A DNA stretch of 64,000 nucleotides from Prauserella shujinwangii (GTDB lineage: Bacteria; Actinomycetota; Actinomycetes; Mycobacteriales; Pseudonocardiaceae): contig NZ_PVNH01000003.1 of assembly GCF_003001955.1 (NCBI RefSeq), forward strand, positions 558,001-622,000, written 5' to 3'. The notes beneath the pieces were generated by a model that had not been told where the DNA came from, did not search any database, and saw only the letters and a list, made by a program, of their open reading frames with translations. This document shows, in pieces, positions 25,578 through 34,800 of this stretch. Position numbers and translations under genes: made by a program. Each line of letters begins with the position of its first letter. Position 1 is the stretch's first letter.

Positions 25578-26621
25578 GTGAGCTCCGCGTCGGCAGTGTT
25601 CCTCGCCAGCATTCCCAGCCCGGACCGGGGTGTGTGGCATCTGGGCCCGATCCCCATCCGCGCGTACGCGTTGTGCATCATCGCGGGCATCGTCGTCGCG
25701 ATCTGGTGGGGTGAGCGGCGGTGGGCGCAGCGCGGTGGCGCCAAGGGAACCATCACCGACATCGCTGTTTTCGCGGTGCCGTTCGGCCTGATCGGCGGCA
25801 GGCTCTACCACGTCATCACCGACTACCAGCTGTACTTCGGCGAGGGCAGGGACCCGGTCCGCGCCCTCTACATCTGGGACGGCGGGCTCGGCATCTGGGG
25901 CGCGATCGCGCTCGGCGGCGTCGGAGCGTGGATCGCGTGCCGCCGCAGGGGCATCCCGCTGCCCGCGGTGGCCGACGCGGTCGCGCCGGGCATCGTGGTC
26001 GCGCAGGCCATCGGCAGGCTCGGTAACTACTTCAACCAGGAGCTCTACGGCCGGCCCACCGACCTGCCGTGGGGACTGGAGATCTACTGCCGCACCACGC
26101 CCGGCTACCCGGCCAGCCAGTGCACGCTGGAGAACCCCGGGCCGCTCGACGGTGTCGCGGTCAGCGACGTGCCGCTCGGCACGGTGCACCCGACGTTCCT
26201 CTACGAGCTGCTGTGGAGCCTCGGTGTCGCCCTGCTCATCGTGTGGGCCGACCGGCGGTTCCGGCTCGGCCACGGGCGGGTGTTCGCGCTCTACGTCGCC
26301 GGGTACACGGCGGGCCGGTTCTGGATCGAGTTCATGCGCACCGACGAGGCCAACGAGATCCTCGGCCTGCGCGTGAACAACTGGACGTCGATGCTGCTGT
26401 TCGCCGGGGCGGTCGCCTACTTCGTACTGGCCCGCCGGCGCGGTCCCCGCGAGGAACCGGCCGCACTGCGCGGCAAGGACGAGCCCGGACCCGAACCCGG
26501 CGACTCCGACGACTCCGGTTCCCCCGGGACCGAGGACGAACCGGACCGAGGACAGGCCGGCGACGGCTCAGCGGACGAGGCCCCTGCCGGTGACCAGCGG
26601 AAGGTCGAGCCCGGTCAGTAG
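25578..26621 (+). CDS. lgt: Prolipoprotein diacylglyceryl transferase
   Basis: 347 aa, about seven membrane helices plus an acidic, disordered C-terminal tail of about 60 residues (rich in E, P, G, D) typical of actinobacterial Lgt. It transfers diacylglycerol from phosphatidylglycerol to the lipobox Cys of secreted lipoproteins. Signature motifs GGRLYHVITDY, AQAIGRLGNYFNQELYG and PTFLYELLWSL are present. The 3' end overlaps the convergent reductase gene by 54 bp. Confidence 0.95.
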   Translation: MSSASAVFLASIPSPDRGVWHLGPIPIRAYALCIIAGIVVAIWWGERRWAQRGGAKGTITDIAVFAVPFGLIGGRLYHVITDYQLYFGEGRDPVRALYIWDGGLGIWGAIALGGVGAWIACRRRGIPLPAVADAVAPGIVVAQAIGRLGNYFNQELYGRPTDLPWGLEIYCRTTPGYPASQCTLENPGPLDGVAVSDVPLGTVHPTFLYELLWSLGVALLIVWADRRFRLGHGRVFALYVAGYTAGRFWIEFMRTDEANEILGLRVNNWTSMLLFAGAVAYFVLARRRGPREEPAALRGKDEPGPEPGDSDDSGSPGTEDEPDRGQAGDGSADEAPAGDQRKVEPGQ

Positions 26622-27635
26622 CCCGGGCGCCGCCCGCACCACGGCCGGGACGGCGTTGACCAGCCGCATCGCCGTCGCCTTGAGACCGGCCGTGTTGTGG
26701 TCGCCGTCGCTGCCGAGCAGCCGCAGGTCGAGCGTGTAGTTCGGCTCACCGGTCACCTGCACGCGGTAGCAGCCCTGTCCGGTGGGCTGGGGCCAGTCCG
26801 GGCCGAGGTCCGGCCGCAGCCGCGTCACGTGTTCCAGCACGCACACCGGCCTGCCGCCGCGCATGCCGCGCACCTCGAACCGCAGCGCCGCCGCCGTGCC
26901 GCGTTCGATGGTGCCCGAGGAGATCGGGAAGGTCTCGGGCGCGGGCAGCCGCTCGTAGTGCTCCTCGACGGCGTCGAGCTCCACGTCGAGGCCCGCCGCG
27001 AGCTGGCGCACGACGCTGCCCCACGCGAGCGTGAGCACGCCGGGCTGCAGCAGCATGGGCTTGTCCTCCAGCGGGGAGCCGAAGCCCATGATGTCGAAGA
27101 CGACCTTGCGGTTGTCGTAGGTCGCGTAGTCGAGGATCTCCAGGCAGCGGACCTCGTCGATGCGCTCGCTGATCCCGGTGAGGGTCAGCGGCAGCCAGTC
27201 GTTGGCGAAGCCGGGGTCGACCCCGTTCACCCACAGCGAGGAGCCGCCCTCCAGCGCCGCCGCGCGCACCGGGCCGGAGATCTCCTCCGGCACCACGCCG
27301 TCCGGGAACTGGAGGAACACCGGGCTGCTGGACACCACGTTGACGCCCGTGCGCAGGATCCGTCGCAGGTCGGCCAGCGCCTCGGTGATCCGGTCGTCCG
27401 CCATCGCGGTGTAGACGACACAGTCGGGGCGCAGCGCGAGCAGCGCGTCGGCGTCGTCGGTCGCCGCCACCCCGAGCGGCCTGCCGAGCCCGGCCAGCTC
27501 GCCCGCGTCGCGGCCCACCTTCGCCGGGTCGGACACCCACACCCCGGCCAGCTCCAGATCCGGCCGCGCGGCGATGCCCGCCAGCGCGTGGCGGCCCACG
27601 TTGCCGGTGCTCCACTGCACCACCCGGTAGTTCAT
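26568..27635 (-). CDS. NAD(P)-binding dihydrodipicolinate reductase-like protein
   Basis: 355 aa. N-terminal Rossmann segment ([19 protein letters not shown], residues 3-21) and the actinobacterial 'dihydrodipicolinate reductase-like/amine dehydrogenase' C-terminal domain. Not lysine-pathway DapB: it is much longer than DapB and is coupled (ATGA overlap) to an SDR gene under a KstR-type operator. Relatives are common in actinobacterial steroid and lipid catabolic regions, so a reductase of that kind is inferred. ATG 27635 starts directly before the Rossmann strand. Confidence 0.72.
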   Translation of the reverse strand: MNYRVVQWSTGNVGRHALAGIAARPDLELAGVWVSDPAKVGRDAGELAGLGRPLGVAATDDADALLALRPDCVVYTAMADDRITEALADLRRILRTGVNVVSSSPVFLQFPDGVVPEEISGPVRAAALEGGSSLWVNGVDPGFANDWLPLTLTGISERIDEVRCLEILDYATYDNRKVVFDIMGFGSPLEDKPMLLQPGVLTLAWGSVVRQLAAGLDVELDAVEEHYERLPAPETFPISSGTIERGTAAALRFEVRGMRGGRPVCVLEHVTRLRPDLGPDWPQPTGQGCYRVQVTGEPNYTLDLRLLGSDGDHNTAGLKATAMRLVNAVPAVVRAAPGLLTGLDLPLVTGRGLVR

Positions 27636-28423
27636 GTCAGGTCCGGGAGTCCGAGGTCGAGGTTCGGCGCCTGCTGGCCGCCGTCCACCTCGAGCACCTT
27701 GCCCGTGACGTAGCCGCCCGCGGGGGAGCACAGGTAGAGGATCGTGGCGGCCACCTCCTCCGGTTCACCGATGCGCCGCAGCGGTGTCGCGGCCTCCATC
27801 CGTTCGCGCAGCTCGGGGTTGTTCACCACCACCTCCAGCGCGGACGTGGCGACCGAGCCGACGGCGACCGCGTTGACCCGGATCCGCGGCGCCAGGTCGG
27901 CGGCGGCGAGCCGGGTGTAGTGCGCCAGCGCGCCCTTCGCGGTGCCGTAGGCGAGGAAGCCGCGGCCGCTGACCCTGCCCATCACCGACGACACGTTGAC
28001 GACCGCGCCGCCGCCCGAGCGCAGCATCGCGGGTGCGGCCGCGCGGGTGAGCGCGTGTGCCGTGGACACGTTGAACCGGAAGGCCTCCTCCAGGAACTCC
28101 GTGCTGGTGTCGGTGAGCGGGCAGGGGAAGGTGCCGCCGACGTTGTTCACCACGACGTCGAGCCTGCCGAACGTGTCCATCGCCGCGTCGGCCAGCGCCG
28201 CCGCGTTGGCGGGATCGGACAGGTCGGCCGGGACGACGTGTGCCGTGCGGCCCGCGCCCGCGACGCGCGCGGCCACCTCGTCGAGCTGGTCCTTCGTGCG
28301 GGCGGCGAGCACCACGTCGGCGCCGGCCTCGGCCAGTGCCACCGCTGTCGCGGCGCCGATGCCGCGCCCGGCGCCCGTCACCACCGCCACCGCGTCGTTG
28401 ATCCGGAACCGGTCGAGAATCAC
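27632..28423 (-). CDS. Short-chain dehydrogenase/reductase
   Basis: 263 aa classical SDR. Cofactor motif TGAGRGIG (about residues 16-23), NNVGG, catalytic Ser in VNVSSVMG and the YGTAKGA catalytic Tyr-x-x-x-Lys (about 159-163). The acid position after the second strand (AARTKDQ, Arg) suggests NADP(H). GTG start with a TACAGT -10 7 nt upstream, overlapped by a KstR-type palindrome. Likely oxidises or reduces a steroid or acyl intermediate (inference from the operator). Confidence 0.87.
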   Translation of the reverse strand: MILDRFRINDAVAVVTGAGRGIGAATAVALAEAGADVVLAARTKDQLDEVAARVAGAGRTAHVVPADLSDPANAAALADAAMDTFGRLDVVVNNVGGTFPCPLTDTSTEFLEEAFRFNVSTAHALTRAAAPAMLRSGGGAVVNVSSVMGRVSGRGFLAYGTAKGALAHYTRLAAADLAPRIRVNAVAVGSVATSALEVVVNNPELRERMEAATPLRRIGEPEEVAATILYLCSPAGGYVTGKVLEVDGGQQAPNLDLGLPDLT

Positions 28424-28432
28424 GCGCGGAAC

Positions 28433-28446
28433 TGTAACACGTTCTA
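28433..28446. promoter_or_regulatory. KstR-type operator overlapping the SDR -10
   Basis: TGTAACACGTTCTA matches the mycobacterial KstR consensus TNNAACNNGTTNNA at every fixed position. It overlaps the minus-strand -10 TACAGT (28436-28431), the right place for repression. KstR is the TetR-type repressor of cholesterol catabolism in mycobacteria and rhodococci. Confidence 0.65.
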
Positions 28447-28454
28447 GTCGGCGA

Positions 28455-28541
28455 GTCCCCCGCCCGGACGCGCGAGTGCTGCGTTCGGGACCGGGGAGTT
28501 CGGCGTCGTGGACGCAGCACGCGCGAGCAGGGGCGGGGGAC
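28455..28541. repeat. Long inverted repeat downstream of btuD (gene-end element related to family D)
   Basis: Nested perfect arms: GTCCCCCGCCC (28455-28465) with GGGCGGGGGAC (28531-28541), and GTGCTGCGT (28476-28484) with ACGCAGCAC (28512-28520). It lies between the btuD 3' end and the SDR promoter. The inner CGCGAGTGCTGCG...CGGGACC resembles the 21-bp unit of the 59967 array. Probable btuFCD terminator. Confidence 0.65.
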
Positions 28542-28547
28542 CCGCGG

Positions 28548-29327
28548 TCAGCGCGGGCGGACCGGAGTGACCACCGGGCGGCCGTCGGCGGTGCGGAGCA
28601 CCTCGGCGTCGGCGGCGTAGTGGCGGCGCAGCCGCTCCGCGGTGAGCACCTCCTCCGGCGCCCCGGCGGCCACCACCTCGCCGCCGTCCACGAGCAGCAG
28701 GTCCCCGGCGTACTGCGCCGCGAACGTCAGGTCGTGCAGGGTGGTGACGACGGTCGTCCCGTCCTCCCGGCGGAGCCGGTCCAGCAGCTCCAGCAACGCC
28801 TGCGCGTGACCGATGTCGAGACCCGTGGTCGGCTCGTCGAGCAGCAGCAGCCGCGTCCGCTGCGCCAGCACCCTGGCGAGCACCGCGCGCTGCTGCTCGC
28901 CCCCGGACAGGGTGCGCATCCGGCGCGCCGCGAGGCCGCCGAGGTCGACCCTGGCCAGCGACTCCTCCACAATGGACCTGTCGGTCGCGCTCTCCCTGGC
29001 CAGTGCGCCGAGGTGCGGGGTGCGGCCCAGCAACACGTAGTCGGTCACGGTCAGCCCGTCGGGCAGCAGCGGGTTCTGCGGCGCGTAGCCGATCTCGTGC
29101 GCGCGCTGCCTGCGGGACAGCGCGGTGACGGACCTGCCGTGCACCTCGATGTCGCCGCTGAACGCGACGAGCCCGGCGATCGCCTTGAGCAACGTCGACT
29201 TGCCCGCCCCGTTCGGGCCGACGATCGCGAGCCAGCCGCCCTCGGCCACCGCGGCCGACACCCCGCGCACGACCTCGGCACCGCGGTAGCCCGCCGCCAC
29301 CCGGTCCAGCCGCAGCGCCGCGGTCAC
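28548..29327 (-). CDS. btuD: Cobalamin ABC transporter ATP-binding protein
   Basis: 259 aa. Walker [11 protein letters not shown]-loop, signature LSGGEQQR, Walker B LLLLDEPT and switch His (TTLHD) complete the ATPase of the FecCD/BtuCD type. GTG start overlaps the permease stop (GTGA). Assigned to vitamin B12 rather than haem or siderophore because the operon begins with a cobalamin riboswitch. Confidence 0.88.
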   Translation of the reverse strand: MTAALRLDRVAAGYRGAEVVRGVSAAVAEGGWLAIVGPNGAGKSTLLKAIAGLVAFSGDIEVHGRSVTALSRRQRAHEIGYAPQNPLLPDGLTVTDYVLLGRTPHLGALARESATDRSIVEESLARVDLGGLAARRMRTLSGGEQQRAVLARVLAQRTRLLLLDEPTTGLDIGHAQALLELLDRLRREDGTTVVTTLHDLTFAAQYAGDLLLVDGGEVVAAGAPEEVLTAERLRRHYAADAEVLRTADGRPVVTPVRPR

Positions 29328-30370
29328 GGCAGCCGCCCGCGTGTCGTCCGCAGCACCACGACGAAGAACGGCGCGCCCGCGAACGCGGTCACCACGCCGA
29401 GCGGCAGCTCGCCCGGCATGATCGTGCGGGCGATGTGGTCGGCGACGATGAGGAACGCCGCCCCGCCCACGAGCGACAGCGGCAGGATGACCCGGTAGCT
29501 CGCGCCGGCGAGCAGCCGCACCAGGTGCGGCACGACGATGCCGACGAAGCCGATCAGCCCGCTCACCGCCACGGCGGCCGCGGTGGCCAGCGACGCCGCC
29601 GACAGCACCACCAGCCGCACCCGCCCGGCGTGGACGCCGAGCGACGCGGCCTCCGCGTCGCCAAGCCCGAGCACGTCGAGCAGCCTGGCGCAGGCACACA
29701 GCACCACGGCGGCCAGCGCGATGTACGGGAGCGCGAGCCATACCTCCCGCCAGCCGGTGAGGTTGAGCCCGCCGAGCATCCACGTGTAGACCTGCTCGAT
29801 GGTGTCGGTGTCCAGCTGCTGCACGAACGTCTGCACGGCGGTGAGGAACGACGCGACGGCGACCCCGGCCAGCAGCAGGGTCGCGGTACCCGACCCGCCC
29901 GCCGACCGGCCGAGCACCCAGCTCAGCCCCACCCCGCCGAGTGCGCCGGCGAACGCGGCCAGCGGCAGCGGGCCGACGACCCAGGAGCTCGCGGCGGGGA
30001 GGAGCACGACGACGATGGTGGCCGCCATACCCGCCCCCGCGGCCGCGCCGAGCAGGTAGGGGTCGGCCAGTGGGTTCCGGAACACCCCCTGGAAGGCGGC
30101 TCCGGCCCCGGCGAGCGCGGCGCCGACGAGCCCGGCCAGCAGCACCCGGGGCAGGCGCAGCTCCCAGACGATCGCGGCCTCGCGTTCCGACAGCGGGGAC
30201 ACCCCGCCGGTGAGCTGCGCGCCGATCTCGGTGAGCACCCGCCCGGCCCCGAGGTCGCCCGCGCCGAGCACGACCGCCAGGACGCCCACGCCGAGCAGCA
30301 CCAGCATGGCGGCGAGCAGGGTGCGCGGCCGCAGCGTGGTGGCGGGCCGCAGGGCGCGAGCCTTCAACAC
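29324..30370 (-). CDS. btuC: Cobalamin ABC transporter permease
   Basis: 348 aa, about ten membrane helices, FecCD/BtuC family (LPRVLLAGLVGAALAGAGAAFQGVFRNPLADPYLLG split over helix 2 and the following loop; GLIGFVGIVVPHLVR near residue 260). GTG start one base after the binding-protein stop. Forms the membrane channel of the importer. Confidence 0.88.
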   Translation of the reverse strand: MLKARALRPATTLRPRTLLAAMLVLLGVGVLAVVLGAGDLGAGRVLTEIGAQLTGGVSPLSEREAAIVWELRLPRVLLAGLVGAALAGAGAAFQGVFRNPLADPYLLGAAAGAGMAATIVVVLLPAASSWVVGPLPLAAFAGALGGVGLSWVLGRSAGGSGTATLLLAGVAVASFLTAVQTFVQQLDTDTIEQVYTWMLGGLNLTGWREVWLALPYIALAAVVLCACARLLDVLGLGDAEAASLGVHAGRVRLVVLSAASLATAAAVAVSGLIGFVGIVVPHLVRLLAGASYRVILPLSLVGGAAFLIVADHIARTIMPGELPLGVVTAFAGAPFFVVVLRTTRGRLP

Positions 30371-30371
30371 G

Positions 30372-31310
30372 TCAGCGGCTCGCCTCGGTGACGGCCGTCG
30401 ACACGGCGTGTACGAAGTCGACGAGCCGGGGGGTCCACCGGGACGCGATGTCGTCGTCGAGCGGGTACACCCGGCCGTGTTCGACCGCGGTGAGCGTGTC
30501 CCAGCCCGGTCGTGCCGCCACCGTCTCGGCGTTCTGCCCGCAGCAGTGGGTGTCGGCCAGGAAGATGAGGTCCGGGTCGGCTTCCAGGATCCGCTCTGCG
30601 GACAGCTGCGGGTAGTCGCTCGCCGCGTCCGGATCGCCCTGGTCGGCGATGTTGACGAGGCCGAAGAGGCCGTACACCTGGCCGATGAAGGTCTTCGACG
30701 TGACGCTGTAGTAGGTCGGGTCGAGCTCGTGGTAGTAGGTCAGCGGCTCGGCGGGCTCCGGCGTCTCCCGGACGATCTTCTGGATCTCGGTGCGCGTCCG
30801 CCGCGCCAGGTCGGCGCCCTCGTCCGGGTATCCGGTGGCCCTGCCGAGCAGCTCGAACTGGTCGTACGCGGCCCGCAGCGAGGTGGCGGCCGGGAGCACG
30901 AGCGTGGTCGTGCCCGTCTTCGCCAGCGCCCCGGTGAGCCTGCCGTCCAGGTCCGATTCGACGACGACGAGGTCGGGGTCGTGGGCGGCGATCGCCTCGG
31001 GGTCGAGGTTCAGCCCGGACAGGTCGGTGCGCGGAGCCTGCTCGGGGTACGTCGAGGCCGAGTCGACGGCCACCACCTGTGGGCCCGCGCCCACCGCGTA
31101 GAGGACCTCGGTGGCGGACGGGGACAGCGACACGATCCGCTCGGGCCGCTTCTCGATGGTGACGGCGGGCGCGCCCTCGGGGCGCAGCTCGACGGGGAAG
31201 CCGGCCGACCCGGCGGGAGTTTCGGCGCTCGGCGGCCGCTCGGCGCAGCCGGCCAGCACGGCGGCGCAGAGCAGCGGAAGCAGCGGGAGCAGCCTGGACA
31301 AGCGGGGCAT
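30372..31310 (-). CDS. btuF: Cobalamin-binding lipoprotein (periplasmic-binding-protein homologue)
   Basis: 312 aa. Signal peptide with lipobox LAGC (Cys about residue 22), so lipid-anchored after Lgt processing. Mature domain is a helical-backbone type III binding protein (RIVSLSPSATEVLYAVGAG; DPDLVVVE; DPDLIFLAD). First gene of btuF-btuC-btuD. B12 specificity is inferred from the riboswitch in its leader; corrinoid binding residues cannot be confirmed by eye. Confidence 0.86.
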   Translation of the reverse strand: MPRLSRLLPLLPLLCAAVLAGCAERPPSAETPAGSAGFPVELRPEGAPAVTIEKRPERIVSLSPSATEVLYAVGAGPQVVAVDSASTYPEQAPRTDLSGLNLDPEAIAAHDPDLVVVESDLDGRLTGALAKTGTTTLVLPAATSLRAAYDQFELLGRATGYPDEGADLARRTRTEIQKIVRETPEPAEPLTYYHELDPTYYSVTSKTFIGQVYGLFGLVNIADQGDPDAASDYPQLSAERILEADPDLIFLADTHCCGQNAETVAARPGWDTLTAVEHGRVYPLDDDIASRWTPRLVDFVHAVSTAVTEASR

Positions 31311-31410
31311 GGAACCTCGAACGATCGGCCGGCGGAGGGCCGGGCCGGACCGCGTGCGGCGGTCACGACGCCGCTACCCCTGCGCCGGAGGTGGATGGCG
31401 TCCGCGCGAG

Positions 31411-31607
31411 CGGCAGGCGACCTGGCTCGGCCCACCCCGTCGGGTGACTACCACGAGTGGCTCGTTACTGGCGAAAGGTGCCGGTAACGGGTCACTCGCG
31501 ACCGTTCGCGGTCCGTGCGGGACCGGGGCCATCACAGTTGCGGGACAGCGCCGGGATCTCACCGGACTTCGCTCCCGCTCGCGCCGCCGGGCACGGTACC
31601 CGGCGGG
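31411..31607 (-). promoter_or_regulatory. Cobalamin riboswitch in the btuFCD leader
   Basis: Read on the minus strand, the region contains GGGAGCGAAGTCCGGTGAGA, then CTGTCCCGCAACTGTGATGG (31554-31531, part), the core cobalamin-binding motifs, and ends with GAGCCAGGTCGCCTG (about 31428-31414), the conserved 3' element. A GC-rich stem-loop marks the 5' end (31584-31607). The roughly 100 nt from here to btuF contain further GC-rich inverted repeats that could form the expression platform. Boundaries are approximate. It occupies much of the 553-bp gap between btuF and gltB. Confidence 0.85.
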
Positions 31608-31636
31608 ATGACGTTATCAGGTGACGGCGGCGGAGC

Positions 31637-31663
31637 TTGACAAACCCGAACTTCGGGTAAACT
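31637..31663 (+). promoter_or_regulatory. gltB promoter with operator-like palindrome in the spacer
   Basis: -35 TTGACA (31637-31642), 15-bp spacer and -10 TAAACT (31658-31663). The spacer is almost entirely a perfect palindrome CCCGAACTTCGGG (31645-31657). A bound regulator there would block or reshape the promoter. The leader to the TTG start is about 195 nt. Confidence 0.6.
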
Positions 31664-31863
31664 CGAACGGCGAGCCACCGCTCGACTGCTCATCAAGAAC
31701 ATTGTCGTTCACCGCAGCCAGATCGTTACAGTTTCCGGCCGGAACGGCACTGAGAACGAGTGCTCCCATGTTTCACAGATGTTAAGGTCTCGCTCATCAT
31801 GCGGGCCATCGTCGTCCCGTGCCCAGCACGAACCCGAGCACGAAGACGACGCAGGAGGTCCCT

Positions 31864-34800
31864 TTGATCTTCTCGGCGAATCCGGGTCAGCAGGGTCTCT
31901 ACGACCCCCAGTACGAGCAGGATTCCTGTGGTGTGGCGATGGTCGCCCACATCCACGGCACGCGGTCGCACGGCATCGTCACCGACGGCCTGAACGCGCT
32001 GACCAACCTCGACCACCGCGGTGCCGCGGGCGCCGAGCCCACCAGCGGGGACGGTGCCGGCATCCTGCTGCAGCTGCCTGACGAGCTGCTGCGCGCCGAG
32101 GCCGGCTGCCCGCTGCCCGCCCCCGACTCCTTCGGCAGCCACCACTACGCCGCCGGGATCGCGTTCCTGCCCACCGATGCCGAGCAGCGCACCAAGGCCG
32201 TCGAGATCGTCGAGCGCATCGCGGACGAGGAAGGTCTCGACGTCCTCGGCTGGCGCGAGGTGCCCACCGACCCCGACGGGGCCGGGATCGGCCCCACGGC
32301 CCGCTCGGTGATGCCGCACTTCGCGATGCTGTTCGTCGCGGGCAGGCCGGACGCCGACGACGAGCGGCCGAGCGGCCTCGACCTCGACCGCCTGGCGTTC
32401 TGCCTGCGCAAGCGCGCGGAGCGGGAGACCGAGGTGGCGGGCTGCGGCACCTACTTCCCGTCGCTCTCGTCGCGCACCCTGGTCTACAAGGGCATGCTCA
32501 CGCCGGTCCAGCTGCCGCTGTTCTTCCGCGACCTCGCCGACGAGCGGCTGGTCAGCGCCATCGCGCTGGTGCACAGCCGGTTCTCCACCAACACCTTTCC
32601 CTCGTGGCCGCTGGCGCACCCGTTCCGGTTCGTCGCGCACAACGGCGAGATCAACACCATCCGCGGCAACCGCAACCGCATGCGGGCGCGCGAGGCGCTG
32701 CTGGAGTCCGACCTCCTCCCCGGTGACCTCACGCGGCTGTACCCGGTGTGCACGCCGGACGCGTCGGACTCGGCCTCGTTCGACGAGGTGCTGGAGCTGC
32801 TGCACCTCGGCGGCCGCAGCCTGCCGCACGCGGTGCTGATGATGATCCCCGAGGCGTGGGAGAACCACGCCACGATGGACGAGGCGCGCCGCGCGTTCTA
32901 CCAGTTCCACGCCAGCCTGATGGAGCCGTGGGACGGGCCCGCCTGCGTGACGTTCACCGACGGCACGCTCGTCGGCGCCGTGCTCGACCGCAACGGCCTG
33001 CGGCCGGCCCGCTGGTGGCGCACCGCGGACGACCGCGTGGTGCTCGCGAGCGAGACGGGCGTGCTCGACGTGGCGCCGGACGCCGTCGTGGCGAAGGGCA
33101 GGCTCAAGCCGGGCCGCATGTTCCTCGTGGACACCGAGGCGGGCCGCATCGTCAACGACGACGAGATCAAGTCCGGGCTCGCGGGCGAGGAGCCGTACGA
33201 GGAGTGGCTGCACGCGGGGCTGCTGTCGCTGTCCGAGCTGCGCGACCGCGACCACATCACGCAGACCCATGCCTCGGTGCTGCGCCGCCAGCTCGCGTTC
33301 GGCTACACCGAGGAGGAGCTGAAGATCCTGCTCGGCCCGATGGCCGCCCACGGCGCGGAGCCGGTCGGTTCGATGGGCACGGACACGCCGCCCGGCGTGC
33401 TGTCCAAGCGATCCCGGCTGCTCTACGACTACTTCAAGCAGGGTTTCGCGCAGGTGACCAACCCGCCGCTGGACGCGATCCGCGAGGAGCTGGTCACCTC
33501 GATGAGCCGCATCATGGGCCCCGAGCAGAACCTGCTGCGGCCCGGTCCGGCGTCGTGCAGGCACATCCAGCTGCCCACGCCCGTCATCGACAACGACGAG
33601 CTGGCCAAGCTGATCCACATCAACGACGACGGCGACCTGCCCGGCTTCGCCTGTACCGTCCTGTCCGGACTGTACGAGGTGGACGGTGGCGGTGCCGCGC
33701 TGGCGGCGGCGATCGAGCGGGTGCGCCGGGAGGCGTCCGAGGCGATCGCGGCCGGCGCGCGCACGCTGGTGCTCTCCGACCGCGACTCCGACCACCGGAT
33801 GGCGCCGATTCCCTCGCTGCTGCTCGTCTCGGCGGTCCACCATCATCTGGTGCGCACCAAGGAGCGGCTGCGGGTGGCGCTGGTCGTCGAGTCCGGCGAC
33901 GCGCGCGAGGTGCACCACATCGCGCTGCTGCTCGGCTACGGCGCCGCCGCCGTGAACCCGTACCTCGCGTTCGAGACGATCGAGGACATGATCGCGCAGG
34001 GAGCGATCACCGGCATCGAGCCGGAGAAGGCGATCCGCAACTACGTCAACGCGCTCGTCAAGGGCGTGCTGAAGATCATGTCCAAGATGGGCATCTCCAC
34101 CGTGGGCGCCTACACCGCCGCCCAGGTCTTCGAGTCCCTCGGGCTCTCCCAGGAGCTGCTCGACGAGTACTTCACCGGCACCACGTCGAAGCTCGGCGGG
34201 GTCGGCCTCGACGTGCTCGCCGAGGAGGTCGCCCTGCGGCACCGCCGCGCCTACCCGGACAACCCGACCGAGCGCGTGCACCGCGGGCTGGAAACCGGTG
34301 GTGAGTACGCCTACCGCAGGGAGGGCGAGCTGCACCTGTTCACGCCGGAGACGGTGTTTCTGCTGCAGCACGCCAGCAAGACGCGGCGGGACGAGGTCTA
34401 CCGCCAGTACTCGGACGAGGTGAACCGCCTCAACCGGGAGGGTGGCGCGCTACGCGGCATGTTCTCCTTCCGGACCGGGGGACGCAGCCCGGTGCCGATC
34501 GAGGAGGTCGAGTCGGTCGAGTCGATCTGCAGGCGGTTCAACACCGGCGCGATGTCGTACGGCTCCATCTCGATGGAGGCGCACCAGACGCTCGCCATCG
34601 CGATGAACCGCATCGGCGGCCGGTCGAACACCGGTGAGGGCGGCGAGGATCCCGAGCGGCTGTACGACCCCGAGCGGCGCAGCGCCATCAAGCAGGTCGC
34701 GAGTGGACGGTTCGGCGTCACCAGCGAGTACCTGGTGAACGCCGACGACATCCAGATCAAGATGGCGCAGGGCGCCAAGCCCGGCGAGGGCGGGCAGCTG

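Noticed and set aside
26568-27635. Annotation as lysine-pathway DapB
   Set aside because: Much too long, lacks the usual DapB context, and is coupled to an SDR under a KstR-type operator.
31719-31760. GlnR box upstream of gltB (GTTAC ... GGAAC)
   Set aside because: The half-sites GTTAC and GGAAC are present but their spacing does not fit the GTNAC-N6-GAAAC pattern.
31819-31863. GTG start at 31819 for gltB
   Set aside because: Adds 15 residues before the conserved start, has no ribosome site, and leaves the good AGGAGG unused.
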